Origin: a virus | Virus record (IMG/VR): IMGVR_UViG_3300038441_000916 | Span: 1-34,934 of that record | Direction: 5' to 3' (one strand) | Length of the DNA: 34,934 nucleotides | Shown: piece after piece, positions 23,934 to 32,103 of the stretch | Layout of the letters: each line of letters opens with the position of its first letter | How positions within the stretch are numbered: position 1 is the stretch's first letter | Program-made: the position numbers and the translations under genes | The notes under the pieces: generated by a model | What the model saw: the letters and a program-made list of their open reading frames with translations, nothing else | Told to the model about the DNA's origin: nothing | The model's database searches: none

Positions 23934-24708
23934 CACCAACAACCAGTATGGCCTGCCTTTCGTTGAACCCGTTAAACAGACAATTCTGCCTGTGATCAAC
24001 ACGTTGACGAACGAGATATCCGGGTTCTTTGCTATCGAAGAAACAGACTTCGACGGCACAGAGACCGAATTCGAGTTACTTGAGGGCGAGGTATCGATCA
24101 CCACGGTGACACTACATCCCCGAATTCAAGATGGTTCGAACTATGGGGTTCCGCAATACATGGCTGCCTACTACAACGACCTGGAGTTCCGCTTGCGCCC
24201 ATGGCTTGGTTATACTTCATTTGTTGATACCAATTCTACAGGCTTCTATCGCTGGTTCTCTATGCCGACGCAAGGCCAGACCCTGCATTTCGGCCCAGGT
24301 GTCCTTATCGGTAACCTCACCATCACTATGGACAACGAGTCCTACACACCAGCTACGCCTACACCCCCAGAGGCAGAAGACGCGACCCTGCGCTGGGCTG
24401 CCTCTATGGCTCTGAATTCGTCACAGATGGTATGCGGCTTCTTCGACTTCCAATGGCCGTACCTGTTTCAGGCTAAATCTTCAGCACAACCCCTAAGCAT
24501 CGAGATTATAGCCAACCCTCCGGGCGGTGAGTTCAAATCGACATTGGTTGCCCAGCCCACAGTTGCACCGGGCGGCGCTATCCAGTTCAATACCGTACGT
24601 ATCATCAAACTCCAAGACCCTGCACCTGGGGACTATGAGTTCACCTATCGAGTCACAGATGATAAGAACCTCTCCACAACTTGCACACTGACCCTCACTA
24701 TTACTTGA
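23926..24708 (+). CDS. Beta-rich, virion-like protein inside the replication operon
   Basis: I place the start at ATG 23926, five bases after TAAGGAG, rather than GTG 23920. The 260-residue protein is low in lysine, rich in aromatics, Thr and Pro, and ends in a domain like an immunoglobulin or cadherin fold (PPGGEFKSTLVAQPTVAPGG, DPAPGDYEFTYRVTDDKNL, CTLTLTIT). Its codons are GC-rich: bases 24361-24420 are 63% GC, against 45% in 23701-23760 of the gene before it. This resembles abundantly made phage structural proteins such as the fibre gene at 7700-8740. It may be a decoration or internal virion protein, or an abundant DNA-associated factor. No family recognised. Confidence 0.65.
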   Translation: MTNTNNQYGLPFVEPVKQTILPVINTLTNEISGFFAIEETDFDGTETEFELLEGEVSITTVTLHPRIQDGSNYGVPQYMAAYYNDLEFRLRPWLGYTSFVDTNSTGFYRWFSMPTQGQTLHFGPGVLIGNLTITMDNESYTPATPTPPEAEDATLRWAASMALNSSQMVCGFFDFQWPYLFQAKSSAQPLSIEIIANPPGGEFKSTLVAQPTVAPGGAIQFNTVRIIKLQDPAPGDYEFTYRVTDDKNLSTTCTLTLTIT

Positions 24709-24710
24709 CC

Positions 24711-25781
24711 ATGAAAATTAAAATCGATAACACTGTTCTACAGGAGGCTATTCGCGTGGTCTCCCGACTTGCACCACCAGTATCAGGCAACATAGTTATA
24801 AAGACTGATGGTAAGAAGGCGTGGATGCAGTCTACCGCTGAAATATCGCGGTGTTCTGTATTGATGCCCTCAACGGTGAGTGGCGAGAACCTGTTTGCCA
24901 TCAGTCTTAACACACTGAGGGATGCCACAAAAGGTCGTAAGGAGTTAGAGATTCACTACGACAAGACTTTGTGCAAGATATCGGCCTCCAACTACAAATG
25001 TGAGTTGGCCACAGTTGACGCGCTAGAGGTGGAAGCCGATAAAGACACCTCAAAGGGGGAAGCCATCAAGCTTAACTCTGAACAGGCAGAATGGCTTAAG
25101 TCGGCAGTCAATACCGTAGCCTTGAAACCTAATGCACTGCTAAACACATTCATGCCCGTAGCTATCAGGCTCACGAATAAATCAGCATTCGTTGCCTGTT
25201 ACGATAGGGATCATATCGCTTACGTGAACAGCAAAGAGATTACAGGCGATATGAGCATTGTGCTGCCCTTCGATACAGCCACAGCGGTACTCGACGTATT
25301 CCATAAGGCACCTTTCAAACTGGAGCTCGGTTCATCTAACCTGCATGTTACTAATGCGTTAGTGAGAGCGTCTTTATCCCTACCTCAAGAAGATGAGGAG
25401 TCGGCCATTGGTTTGGACGCTGTGGTTACCCAGTCTAAGGCCGCGTCTAAAGCAGACGGAGCTCAAGTGGAGATCGAGAAGGCCGCCCTATTAGAATTCT
25501 TGGACAATGCTCGTGCGGTGGCCACCAAAGAGCGTTCGGAAATTGCGATAACTACAGATAAAGGTAAGGTCAAGTTCGAGATCGTGACGGCCAATGGCTC
25601 TACCCGTACGGTATTGAAGGCTGCATGTACTACCCAGACCAAGGCCAAAGTAGACTTCGAGTTCCTGGATGAAGCTGTCAGAAAGTGTGCAGGTTCGGTG
25701 GTCATGAAGATTGTAAACGATGCGTTTATCAACTTCCAGATGAAGAACTCGGCGGTTATCGTGTCTCTTAATCAGGACTAA
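24711..25781 (+). CDS. Sliding clamp, beta-clamp-like processivity factor
   Basis: I start at ATG 24711 (MKIKIDNTVLQEAIRVVSRL), two bases after the previous stop, and not at the upstream TTG 24681. The 356-residue length fits a bacterial-type beta clamp with three repeated domains rather than the 228-residue T4 gp45. Typical features are the N-terminal helix LQEAIRVVSRLAPPV, GENLFAISLNTLRDA, SASNYKCELATVDA, FMPVAIRLTNKSAFVACYD and a C-terminus in strands (VVMKIVNDAFINFQMKNSAV). The clamp ties polymerase to DNA and, in T4, also activates late transcription. It shares an operon with its loader. The call rests on length and beta-clamp-like motifs; sequence identity with DnaN is probably low. Confidence 0.8.
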   Translation: MKIKIDNTVLQEAIRVVSRLAPPVSGNIVIKTDGKKAWMQSTAEISRCSVLMPSTVSGENLFAISLNTLRDATKGRKELEIHYDKTLCKISASNYKCELATVDALEVEADKDTSKGEAIKLNSEQAEWLKSAVNTVALKPNALLNTFMPVAIRLTNKSAFVACYDRDHIAYVNSKEITGDMSIVLPFDTATAVLDVFHKAPFKLELGSSNLHVTNALVRASLSLPQEDEESAIGLDAVVTQSKAASKADGAQVEIEKAALLEFLDNARAVATKERSEIAITTDKGKVKFEIVTANGSTRTVLKAACTTQTKAKVDFEFLDEAVRKCAGSVVMKIVNDAFINFQMKNSAVIVSLNQD

Positions 25782-25785
25782 GCCC

Positions 25786-26166
25786 ATGAGTCCTCTGCTT
25801 GCGCCGCTAGATATGAAGCCCGGTACCTTTTATGATATAGGTTCGGGCTTCATGTTACCTATCCAAGAAGTTCCTTTCCATTCGAAGCTAGAGATCCAGT
25901 CTAAGCTCAGCGTGAGCTGCATGTTCGACATATTCTTTGTGAGCTGCGGTGGCACCAGGGTAGGCTTCTTCTTTGTAACCCGATTCGAGGTCCAAAACGA
26001 AGGTGGCTACTTGATAACCTACCTCCAGAATAAGGGAAAAGCCACAGAGGTAGAGGTCTTAATCAAGACCGAAGACTTAGTGGTCTATAACTATCCGAAT
26101 CGAGGGACCCTGGCTATATCACCGCTGGTAAATCCTATCATCGAGACTATATTCGAAGAGCAATAG
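25786..26166 (+). CDS. Hypothetical protein, 126 residues
   Basis: This protein follows the clamp stop by four bases with no strong ribosome site, so coupling to the clamp is likely. It is beta-rich, with KPGTFYDIGSGFMLPIQEV, FFVSCGGTRVGFFFVTRFEV and GGYLITYLQNKGKATEVEVL. No family is recognised. Its place next to the clamp suggests a replication or late-transcription accessory, but nothing in the sequence shows this. Confidence 0.6.
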   Translation: MSPLLAPLDMKPGTFYDIGSGFMLPIQEVPFHSKLEIQSKLSVSCMFDIFFVSCGGTRVGFFFVTRFEVQNEGGYLITYLQNKGKATEVEVLIKTEDLVVYNYPNRGTLAISPLVNPIIETIFEEQ

Positions 26167-26177
26167 AAAGGTCACAC

Positions 26178-26723
26178 GTGGCTAAGAACTCGAAGAACCC
26201 CAAGTCAAAGATTATTGCCGAGATCCGTGAGGACGGGCAATATAAGAAGTTTAGGGAGATAGTAAGAAATACCCGAGAGAAACTAAAGGTCGACCAAGAC
26301 CGTAATGAAGCGCTGGCATTGCATGCGGCTAGACTATCGAGGCAGATGTACGGTAAGAAGCAGTATTCACCGCAAGCCTTGTTAGAGTCCTCACTTCAAG
26401 ACTCATCATATAGATCACGTATGGTAGAAATTCGAGTACAAGCCAATCTCCATACCTCGTTGCTCGATGATGCCATTGACGTAATCAAGCGGTACATCAC
26501 CACCGAGTTCTACGATGAGCTAAGTGGCTATAAGACGGTGGACCAACGTAAGTCTATGATCGACCGCATAGTCGCTTCCGCATTAGAACTCAAAAGCGAA
26601 GGTGAAGCATTGGTCGAATTGTTGGACACTTTGGTCAGGGACATTGACCAGACTTCGTTCCAACTTGAGCGCATGATCAAGGCTCTTGAACTATTGAGTC
26701 ACTCGAAGGGAAAGCTGGCATGA
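26178..26723 (+). CDS. Helical hypothetical protein, 181 residues
   Basis: The start is GTG 26178 behind AAAGGT. The protein begins with a basic stretch (MAKNSKNPKSKIIAEIRED) and is almost fully helical, with heptad-like segments in the last 60 residues (LELKSEGEALVELLDTLVRD, then LERMIKALELLSH) that could form a coiled coil. It overlaps the next gene by four bases. No family is recognised; a nucleic-acid-binding or adaptor role would fit the basic N-terminus, but is a guess. Confidence 0.6.
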   Translation: MAKNSKNPKSKIIAEIREDGQYKKFREIVRNTREKLKVDQDRNEALALHAARLSRQMYGKKQYSPQALLESSLQDSSYRSRMVEIRVQANLHTSLLDDAIDVIKRYITTEFYDELSGYKTVDQRKSMIDRIVASALELKSEGEALVELLDTLVRDIDQTSFQLERMIKALELLSHSKGKLA

Positions 26724-27181
26724 TAATCGATACAGCCTATGACGTGGTTGAAGGTTGGTGCACACCCTATAAGGTATATCAGAAACTATTATTTAAAGTA
26801 GTTGGTTCACAGAAGATGCCTGTGCTCATGTGTGCGCTAATAACTAACAGTGTAAATAAAGAATGTGTCCTCGACATAAACGAACAGTTAGCGCATGTAG
26901 GTCCTTATGCAGTAGGGAAGTTCTTGAGAGACGGCCCGCACGTCAATATGGTGCTCAATGAGTTGCCTAAGATTAGGGCCCTGCTTGACTTGTTTATGTA
27001 CCAATCGCTTCAGTACACCAATGGTTTGGAGTTCGTGTTCGAGGGCCAGCTTAATAAGAACGATAGGGTGTGTACGATGAGGATCTTGGGTATTCAGAGA
27101 ATATCTGAGTACCTGAGGGCTGATCCCCTCCGCTGTCAAGAACCCAGGTTAATTGTGCGGCACGTATCAATGGGGAACTAA
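26720..27181 (+). CDS. Hypothetical protein, 153 residues
   Basis: This protein starts at an ATGA overlap. It begins IDTAYDVVEGWCTPYKVYQK and has mixed alpha/beta content, with hydrophobic strands (VLMCALITNSV), a helical middle (VLNELPKIRALLDLFMY) and cysteines at scattered positions that do not form a clear zinc motif. It precedes the SF2 helicase gene by 26 bases. Family and function unknown. Confidence 0.6.
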   Translation: MIIDTAYDVVEGWCTPYKVYQKLLFKVVGSQKMPVLMCALITNSVNKECVLDINEQLAHVGPYAVGKFLRDGPHVNMVLNELPKIRALLDLFMYQSLQYTNGLEFVFEGQLNKNDRVCTMRILGIQRISEYLRADPLRCQEPRLIVRHVSMGN

Positions 27182-27207
27182 ATGATCCAAATATTTGAGT
27201 TAGTCCT

Positions 27208-28746
27208 ATGCCTGACGCCGAAATCACTCTAGTTAAACGCGAAGCCCTGTTCGTAAAGAAATCCTCTATAGGGGAGAAGCTAACTCAGAGACTCATAACC
27301 AAGAATACATTCTACTTCTTCGAAGAGAGGGCATGTAAGGAGTGTGAGTGGCATGATGATCGATTGTCCTCAGAGACCAAGTTAGCAGAAGCCTGCCCTA
27401 ACTGTGCGGCCTTCAAGGGTGGTATAGCCCTTGCCAAGGAATTGAAGATAGGCGGCAATACATACCTGTCGGTCCCCGCTGGTACAGAAGCGTCTCTGAA
27501 ATCTGTGCTCAAGAAGAAGGGCGATCTGACCATAAAGTCTAAACGACCGAGTTCAGAATTCAAGCGCAAGATCAAGTTCAGTGGTACTCTGAAAGACTTC
27601 CAGAAAGAAGCGGTAGCTGCCATCATTGAGAAAATGTATGGGGTTATCAAGGCACCGCCACGTAGCGGTAAGACTGTGTTGTCCACAGCGGCTATCTGCA
27701 AGATTGGTCAAAAGGCTATAGTGTTAGCAGCCCAAAGGGAATGGCTCGATGGCTTCTACGAGACTTTCTGCGGCTCTGGTACGCAAGCAGCTTTAACTAC
27801 GGCCAAGAAGAACCAAGTAGGGTTCGCCAAGAAGTATAAGGACTTCCTAAAGTATGATGTATGTTTAGTTACCTACCAGACGTTCAGGTCTGAGAAAGGT
27901 AAGAAACTCTTAGAGAAGATCAGGGACATGTTCCCTGTTATGGTCCTTGACGAAGTACACATGGGTGCAGCAACGGGCTTTGCTACCGTAGTGTCCAGGC
28001 TTAACTGCAAGTGGAAGATAGGACTCTCTGGTACGCCTTCCCGTAAAGACTTGAGATACGTAGTCGTCGAAGCCCTGATAGGACCCATCATATATGAAGC
28101 CAAGGTGGAGAGGCTGAAGCCCACGATCAAGCTTGTACGAACAGGCTACAAGGCACAGCATAAAGGTGGCCTATGGACATCGATGGTCTCTCGCTTAGAG
28201 AAGAACCCAGCTAGATTGAAGTTGATAGCAAAATGGGCGCTGAAGGACGTAAAAGATGGGCACATGGTCCTTATACCCCTTGCGCAGGTCACGCCGATTA
28301 AAGCCCTTTGTTTGGCTATCAATCGCATGGCTGGCAAAAGAGTGGCCCACCCGTTCTTTGGTGGGCTCAAGAAGGATCTCAGGAAGAAATTGATTCAGGA
28401 TGCTCGGAACTATAAGGCTCGTATTCTAGTAGGCAATACCAAGCTGCTATCAACAGGCATCAACATACCTCGGGCATCTGCAATATATGACACGACACTG
28501 AGCTCGAATATCGAGAACTGCGAACAGCGGGTATCTCGCGTACTTACTCCTTGGGAGGACAAGCCGCCACCGATCTTGCGTATCTTTTTGGACGACATGA
28601 ATGTTCGGCAGCGGTGCTTGAGCAACGAGTGGTTCAACTGCATTAAGCCCAAGTTCAAACCTATAATAACAGAACGGGATCAAATAGCACTAAAGAGTTA
28701 CTTGACACAAAAGAAAAGCGCAACATTACCTAGTTGGGAGTTATGA
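27208..28746 (+). CDS. SF2 DEAD/H-type helicase (UvsW-like)
   Basis: This 512-residue protein has the superfamily 2 motifs: Walker A A149PPRSGKT156, Walker B D248EVH251, motif III-like SGTPSRKD (274-281), motif V near LSTGINIPRAS and motif VI EQRVSRVL. The class includes T4 UvsW, which unwinds R-loops and branched recombination intermediates. An extra N-terminal region of about 120 residues contains C43-x2-C46 and C63-x2-C66, a probable zinc ribbon. No ribosome site is obvious, and the upstream in-frame stop leaves ATG 27208 as the first start. It overlaps the next gene by four bases. Confidence 0.88.
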   Translation: MPDAEITLVKREALFVKKSSIGEKLTQRLITKNTFYFFEERACKECEWHDDRLSSETKLAEACPNCAAFKGGIALAKELKIGGNTYLSVPAGTEASLKSVLKKKGDLTIKSKRPSSEFKRKIKFSGTLKDFQKEAVAAIIEKMYGVIKAPPRSGKTVLSTAAICKIGQKAIVLAAQREWLDGFYETFCGSGTQAALTTAKKNQVGFAKKYKDFLKYDVCLVTYQTFRSEKGKKLLEKIRDMFPVMVLDEVHMGAATGFATVVSRLNCKWKIGLSGTPSRKDLRYVVVEALIGPIIYEAKVERLKPTIKLVRTGYKAQHKGGLWTSMVSRLEKNPARLKLIAKWALKDVKDGHMVLIPLAQVTPIKALCLAINRMAGKRVAHPFFGGLKKDLRKKLIQDARNYKARILVGNTKLLSTGINIPRASAIYDTTLSSNIENCEQRVSRVLTPWEDKPPPILRIFLDDMNVRQRCLSNEWFNCIKPKFKPIITERDQIALKSYLTQKKSATLPSWEL

Positions 28747-28973
28747 TGAGCCTGCTATTAGTTACCGAAGGTCTAGGGGAAACAGTATTGGTCTTGAATG
28801 CGGAGCTCTGTGGCATACATGTGAGGCTCGTAAGTGAGGGGCTTACGGCTGCTCAAGTTCAGCAGTTGATGGGCATGTCCGTAAAGGGGAACATAGCGGC
28901 CGAGCTAAAGGTTAGCCAAGACAAATCTATAAAGACCAATGAGGTAATAACAGGGATCGAAGTAGTATGGTAG
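28743..28973 (+). CDS. Small hypothetical protein
   Basis: I place the start at ATGATG 28743-28748 with GGGAG just upstream; either ATG may be used. The 76-residue product begins MMSLLLVTEGLGETVLVL and is a small alpha/beta protein (AAQVQQLMGMSVKGNIAAEL). It overlaps the helicase stop and the next gene by a few bases, so it is a real operon member. No family recognised. Confidence 0.55.
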   Translation: MMSLLLVTEGLGETVLVLNAELCGIHVRLVSEGLTAAQVQQLMGMSVKGNIAAELKVSQDKSIKTNEVITGIEVVW

Positions 28974-29632
28974 ACGTAATCAAGCCCCGAGGGAAAGGGC
29001 TTAAAAGAGGTTACGATTCCCTAAAGGTCAAACGCAGTGAGGAGGGCGTATACGAAGGCATAAAGATTGAGGTCAAACAGGGACCTCAGATAAGGGCAAT
29101 AGTGCCTAGTCATGTGTGGCGAACTTCTGCCTTCAAGTTTGATCCCGTACCTTTTGTACCCGATGCTGAAACACTGGACGGCAAGTTCATTGAACCAAAG
29201 GTACAAGTAGCTTCATTGAGGAGATTCTTGAAGAACCCGGAGGTTCCCATGATATACGGGATATCCGGTAATCCAGATGACTCCAAGGCCAAGTATTTTG
29301 CGGCCTACCTAGTAGAGGCCCATCTAAAGGCTTTGGGTTCAGATGCCAACGTGGTATGGAATCCGGTATTTGGGGGCTTCGACAATCCACTGATGGACCA
29401 CGATCGAGCACCGCCGACAATGATAGTGCTGACCAACCTAACGGCCCTATCGACGCCTATGCGGCTGGAGAAGGCAAGGGATATAGTAGAGAAGCACCCC
29501 GACGTGCCTCGCATAGTAGTCATAGCTGGCTGCGATCCTCTATCCTTTTTAGCAACCAAGCTTTTCACACCGATAAACGGGCTAGCTTATTTCAGCGAAA
29601 GCCTTATTAAACAAAGAGTGGAGGTAGTGTGA
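28967..29632 (+). CDS. Probable degenerate AAA+ protein, possible helicase loader
   Basis: This 221-residue protein has a basic N-terminus (PRGKGLKRGYDSLKVKR) and then an ATPase-like order of strands. MIYGISGNPDDSKAKYFAAY (residues 95-114) is where a P-loop would sit, TMIVLTNLTAL (151-161) matches a Walker B strand, and PRIVVIAGCDPLSF (181-194) matches a sensor strand. The canonical GxxxxGK[S/T] and DE residues are missing, so it is probably not an ATPase. The gene is two genes before the replicative helicase, where phage helicase loaders are often found. It may be an inactive DnaC/gp59-like loader; this is inference from layout and strand pattern. Confidence 0.5.
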   Translation: MVDVIKPRGKGLKRGYDSLKVKRSEEGVYEGIKIEVKQGPQIRAIVPSHVWRTSAFKFDPVPFVPDAETLDGKFIEPKVQVASLRRFLKNPEVPMIYGISGNPDDSKAKYFAAYLVEAHLKALGSDANVVWNPVFGGFDNPLMDHDRAPPTMIVLTNLTALSTPMRLEKARDIVEKHPDVPRIVVIAGCDPLSFLATKLFTPINGLAYFSESLIKQRVEVV

Positions 29633-29892
29633 AAAAGCACCGAGAGTCCAAGCTTGATCCCTATGAAATGCCACTATATTTGCAGGAGGAACTCACAGGC
29701 TTATTGTACAAACGGTTCAGAGATACAAATACCGTTGCGGAGCGCGGTACACCTCTAGTAGTCAGAAAGTTCGTGACCAGCTGGTTAGACAGAAAATATG
29801 AGGTTCGCACCTTACCCAGAGTATTCGTGGACTACGTGGATATTAAGGGAAGTGCCGTAGCGATAACTTTTGGTGTGCCTAAGAAAAAATGA
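29629..29892 (+). CDS. Small basic hypothetical protein
   Basis: This 87-residue basic protein starts at a GTG overlapping the previous stop. It is helical at first (KHRESKLDPYEMPLYLQEEL) with beta strands at the end (RVFVDYVDIKGSAVAITFGV). Its stop overlaps the helicase ATG. Its place between the AAA+-like protein and the helicase suggests a primosome accessory, without motif support. Confidence 0.6.
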   Translation: MKKHRESKLDPYEMPLYLQEELTGLLYKRFRDTNTVAERGTPLVVRKFVTSWLDRKYEVRTLPRVFVDYVDIKGSAVAITFGVPKKK

Positions 29893-31214
29893 AACTAGCG
29901 TCCCCTAAAGCAGAGTTGACCGTATTACGAGGCTTGTGTCACCGCGATAAGAAGATTGCGGGAACTCTAATGCGGTCTATAGACGAGTCATACTTTTACA
30001 GCCCGGAGTCTGTGGAGGTATATAGGTCAATACTAAGGCTTACTGCGGAGAACGGGCAGTCCCCTACGTACAGGCTTCTAATAGAAGATCCTGATATCAG
30101 CGAAGAGGCACGGTCCCATCTAAGGGATTCCATAGCTACAGTCCAGAACGTGGACGACGCTGGTAGGGCTGCCAAGATACTCAACAAGTACAGACAGAAA
30201 CGAGGTATATACAACCTTGCAGCCTATTTGGGCGATCACATTAGCAAGTCTAAGGTTGATATCGACGACCTACTCCAGAAGTCGGCAACTGCGCTTAACA
30301 TAATTAGGTCTAGGAAGAGCACTGAAGACTCTTTCGTTCACTTTGGCAAGAACAATTCGAGCCTAAAGATAGCGCAAAGTCTTCTGTATGAAGATAATTC
30401 AGAAGACGTTATACCCACTGGTATATCACCGTTTGATGATGCCTCTGGTGGCCTTCTTAGGGGCTCTCTGTTCACTATAGGGGCTACTTCCGGTGGTGGT
30501 AAGTCAGCTATGGCCGCACAGATAGCTATCAACCAAGCAGAGATGGGCTACAAGGTACTTGTCGTACCCCTAGAAATGTCCAAACGGGAAATGACAGCCC
30601 GTATTATGGCCAACGTGACGGGCTATGATGTGACTGACATTCTGACCCAGCGCTTGTCCACAGATGACAGAGACCGGTGTTATCGCAAGTTCAGAAAGTG
30701 GCTCAAGAGGGTACGGCTGAAAGGCGGTCGCTTAACGATCTTCAAGCCCGAAGAGGACATGACGGCCGAAGAGATTATGGCCGCAACTGCTGCATACAAT
30801 GTGGACGTTATTACCATTGACTACATATCGCTTTTGAAGGGTATGGATGGTGATGACCAGTGGAGGCAGCTGGGTGCCGTAGCTCGATATGGCAAGATCA
30901 ACGCGGAGAACCAGAACCGTGTAGTTATATTGCTGTGTCAGGTAGATGAGTCAGGTAAGATACGGTATGCTCGTGCTATATCAGAACACTCGTCCAACAG
31001 TTGGATATGGATAGCTACGAAAGAAACTAAGGAGACTGGGTTGACTAAGATCGAACAACCTAAGTCCCGTAACAGTAAGTCCTTTGCTTTCTACGTGAAG
31101 TTTGATTACTCTAAGATGAGGGCACGGGGCGTGAAGATGGATAGTGAATCGCTTGGATCGGTTAGTGGCAAAGAGGAATCGATACCTAACTTAGCGGAAG
31201 GATCTGATGTATGA
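29889..31214 (+). CDS. Replicative DNA helicase, DnaB/gp41-like
   Basis: This 441-residue protein has a helical N-terminal domain (about 1-140) and a RecA-like core. The core has Walker A G198ATSGGGKS206, the catalytic E229 in VVPLEMS, Walker B DVITIDYISLL (D311), the LLCQVDE motif (Q351), and a C-terminal region KSRNSKSFAFYVKFDY that resembles the arginine-finger and closing strand. This is the hexameric 5'-3' helicase that opens the fork, as T4 gp41 and DnaB do. The linker before the core (EDVIPTGISPFDDASGGLLRG) is the usual H1-like segment for F4 helicases. No primase domain is fused to it. It is coupled to the genes on each side. Confidence 0.92.
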   Translation: MKLASPKAELTVLRGLCHRDKKIAGTLMRSIDESYFYSPESVEVYRSILRLTAENGQSPTYRLLIEDPDISEEARSHLRDSIATVQNVDDAGRAAKILNKYRQKRGIYNLAAYLGDHISKSKVDIDDLLQKSATALNIIRSRKSTEDSFVHFGKNNSSLKIAQSLLYEDNSEDVIPTGISPFDDASGGLLRGSLFTIGATSGGGKSAMAAQIAINQAEMGYKVLVVPLEMSKREMTARIMANVTGYDVTDILTQRLSTDDRDRCYRKFRKWLKRVRLKGGRLTIFKPEEDMTAEEIMAATAAYNVDVITIDYISLLKGMDGDDQWRQLGAVARYGKINAENQNRVVILLCQVDESGKIRYARAISEHSSNSWIWIATKETKETGLTKIEQPKSRNSKSFAFYVKFDYSKMRARGVKMDSESLGSVSGKEESIPNLAEGSDV

Positions 31215-31624
31215 GGCACCAATTCACGATCACTCATAAGGGTGCGGTACGGAACTTCTTAAGCCTGCCCTTAGCCTTAGCGGAGATAGGGGCCGCTAAC
31301 TATGACATAGCCGTCTTGTATACCGAAGTATGGCCCTGGCTAGATAATAGCGGGGTCACAATATGGGCAGACCGTTACTATATGGTATCGCCGGATACCA
31401 GGCGGCTAATTGGTTCGCCAAGGGGCTATGACAACCCAGACTTTATGCCCCGTAATGATCAATCATTAGTAATGACCGGCAGAGAGTACGTGAACAACCT
31501 GTATAAGGGAGGTCGAATAGAACACTATGGAGAATGGGCAGATGGCGATTTCGCGTTTACACTTTACTATGGAATCAATAAACTACGGGGCAATAGGAAA
31601 GACCTGCCCAGTACACACGAGTAA
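31211..31624 (+). CDS. Hypothetical protein, 137 residues
   Basis: This protein overlaps the helicase stop by four bases. It has mixed content with many tryptophans and tyrosines (VLYTEVWPWLDNSGVTIWAD, IEHYGEWADGDFAFTLYYG). No family is recognised and no catalytic motif is evident. It is the second-last gene of the operon. An overlapping frame from 31527 has no support and is not annotated. Confidence 0.6.
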   Translation: MRHQFTITHKGAVRNFLSLPLALAEIGAANYDIAVLYTEVWPWLDNSGVTIWADRYYMVSPDTRRLIGSPRGYDNPDFMPRNDQSLVMTGREYVNNLYKGGRIEHYGEWADGDFAFTLYYGINKLRGNRKDLPSTHE

Positions 31625-31716
31625 TGAACCAGACGTGTTGATCATAGTGGGACCCACTAGTAATATAGGTAGGTCCTTGGGGCGCAATGGCGAACGAATT
31701 ATTTCAGGAGGTATAA

Positions 31717-31998
31717 GTGGTAAACGACGAACATAAGGAAACGACAGTAGGCCAGGAAACGAGGGTGGGCTTTGAGGCCGCATTGGACGAGTATTATCCA
31801 GAATGGAGGTCCATATACAGTGAGAACCAGCTAAGAATGTTGAAGCACTTCTATATGGCTGGCGTTAGGGACACCGGAACCTTGGCGTCATATAGCGTAA
31901 TCGGTACTGGCAATAAGACCGTAGAGGCTACCTTGGAGAGTATAAAGAAGGGCGTAGAGTGGATGCAAAATCACTGTGATCTAATACAGCCTACTTAG
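31717..31998 (+). CDS. Small hypothetical protein, last gene of the operon
   Basis: The start is GTG 31717 with a strong CAGGAGG site. The 93-residue protein is acidic, with RVGFEAALDEYYPEWRSIYS and a helical end (NKTVEATLESIKKGVEWMQN). Family unknown. Between it and the previous gene (31625-31716) I see only a short open frame without a ribosome site. A strong terminator lies about 100 bases downstream. Confidence 0.6.
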   Translation: MVNDEHKETTVGQETRVGFEAALDEYYPEWRSIYSENQLRMLKHFYMAGVRDTGTLASYSVIGTGNKTVEATLESIKKGVEWMQNHCDLIQPT

Positions 31999-32085
31999 AG
32001 CTAAATTAAGGGCCCTATAGAATGCCTGCTTATCTGTGGTTATAATGTAGTATGGTGCGCTAGGTGCTCGTAATGCGGTACCCAT
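31981..32085 (-). CDS. Possible 34-residue mini-protein
   Basis: On the minus strand an ATG at 32085, five bases after GGAG, opens a 34-codon frame ending at TAG 31981-31983. The product has a coding-like ending (APYYIITTDKQAFYRALNLA) and overlaps the 3' end of the convergent plus-strand gene by 18 bases. It lies beyond the terminator at 32104-32134, so expression would need read-through or its own promoter. Low confidence; it may be a gene remnant. Confidence 0.3.
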   Translation of the reverse strand: MGTALRAPSAPYYIITTDKQAFYRALNLALSRLY

Positions 32086-32103
32086 AGGTTCTCCAAAGGA
32101 AAC

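Noticed and set aside
31527-31736. Overlapping plus-strand frame of 69 codons
   Set aside because: It overlaps the 137-residue gene out of frame and its 33-codon tail after 31638 has no ribosome site.
31999-32103. Possible tRNA or small RNA in the intergenic gap
   Set aside because: No cloverleaf or T-loop consensus was found on either strand; only a low-confidence mini-frame fits.
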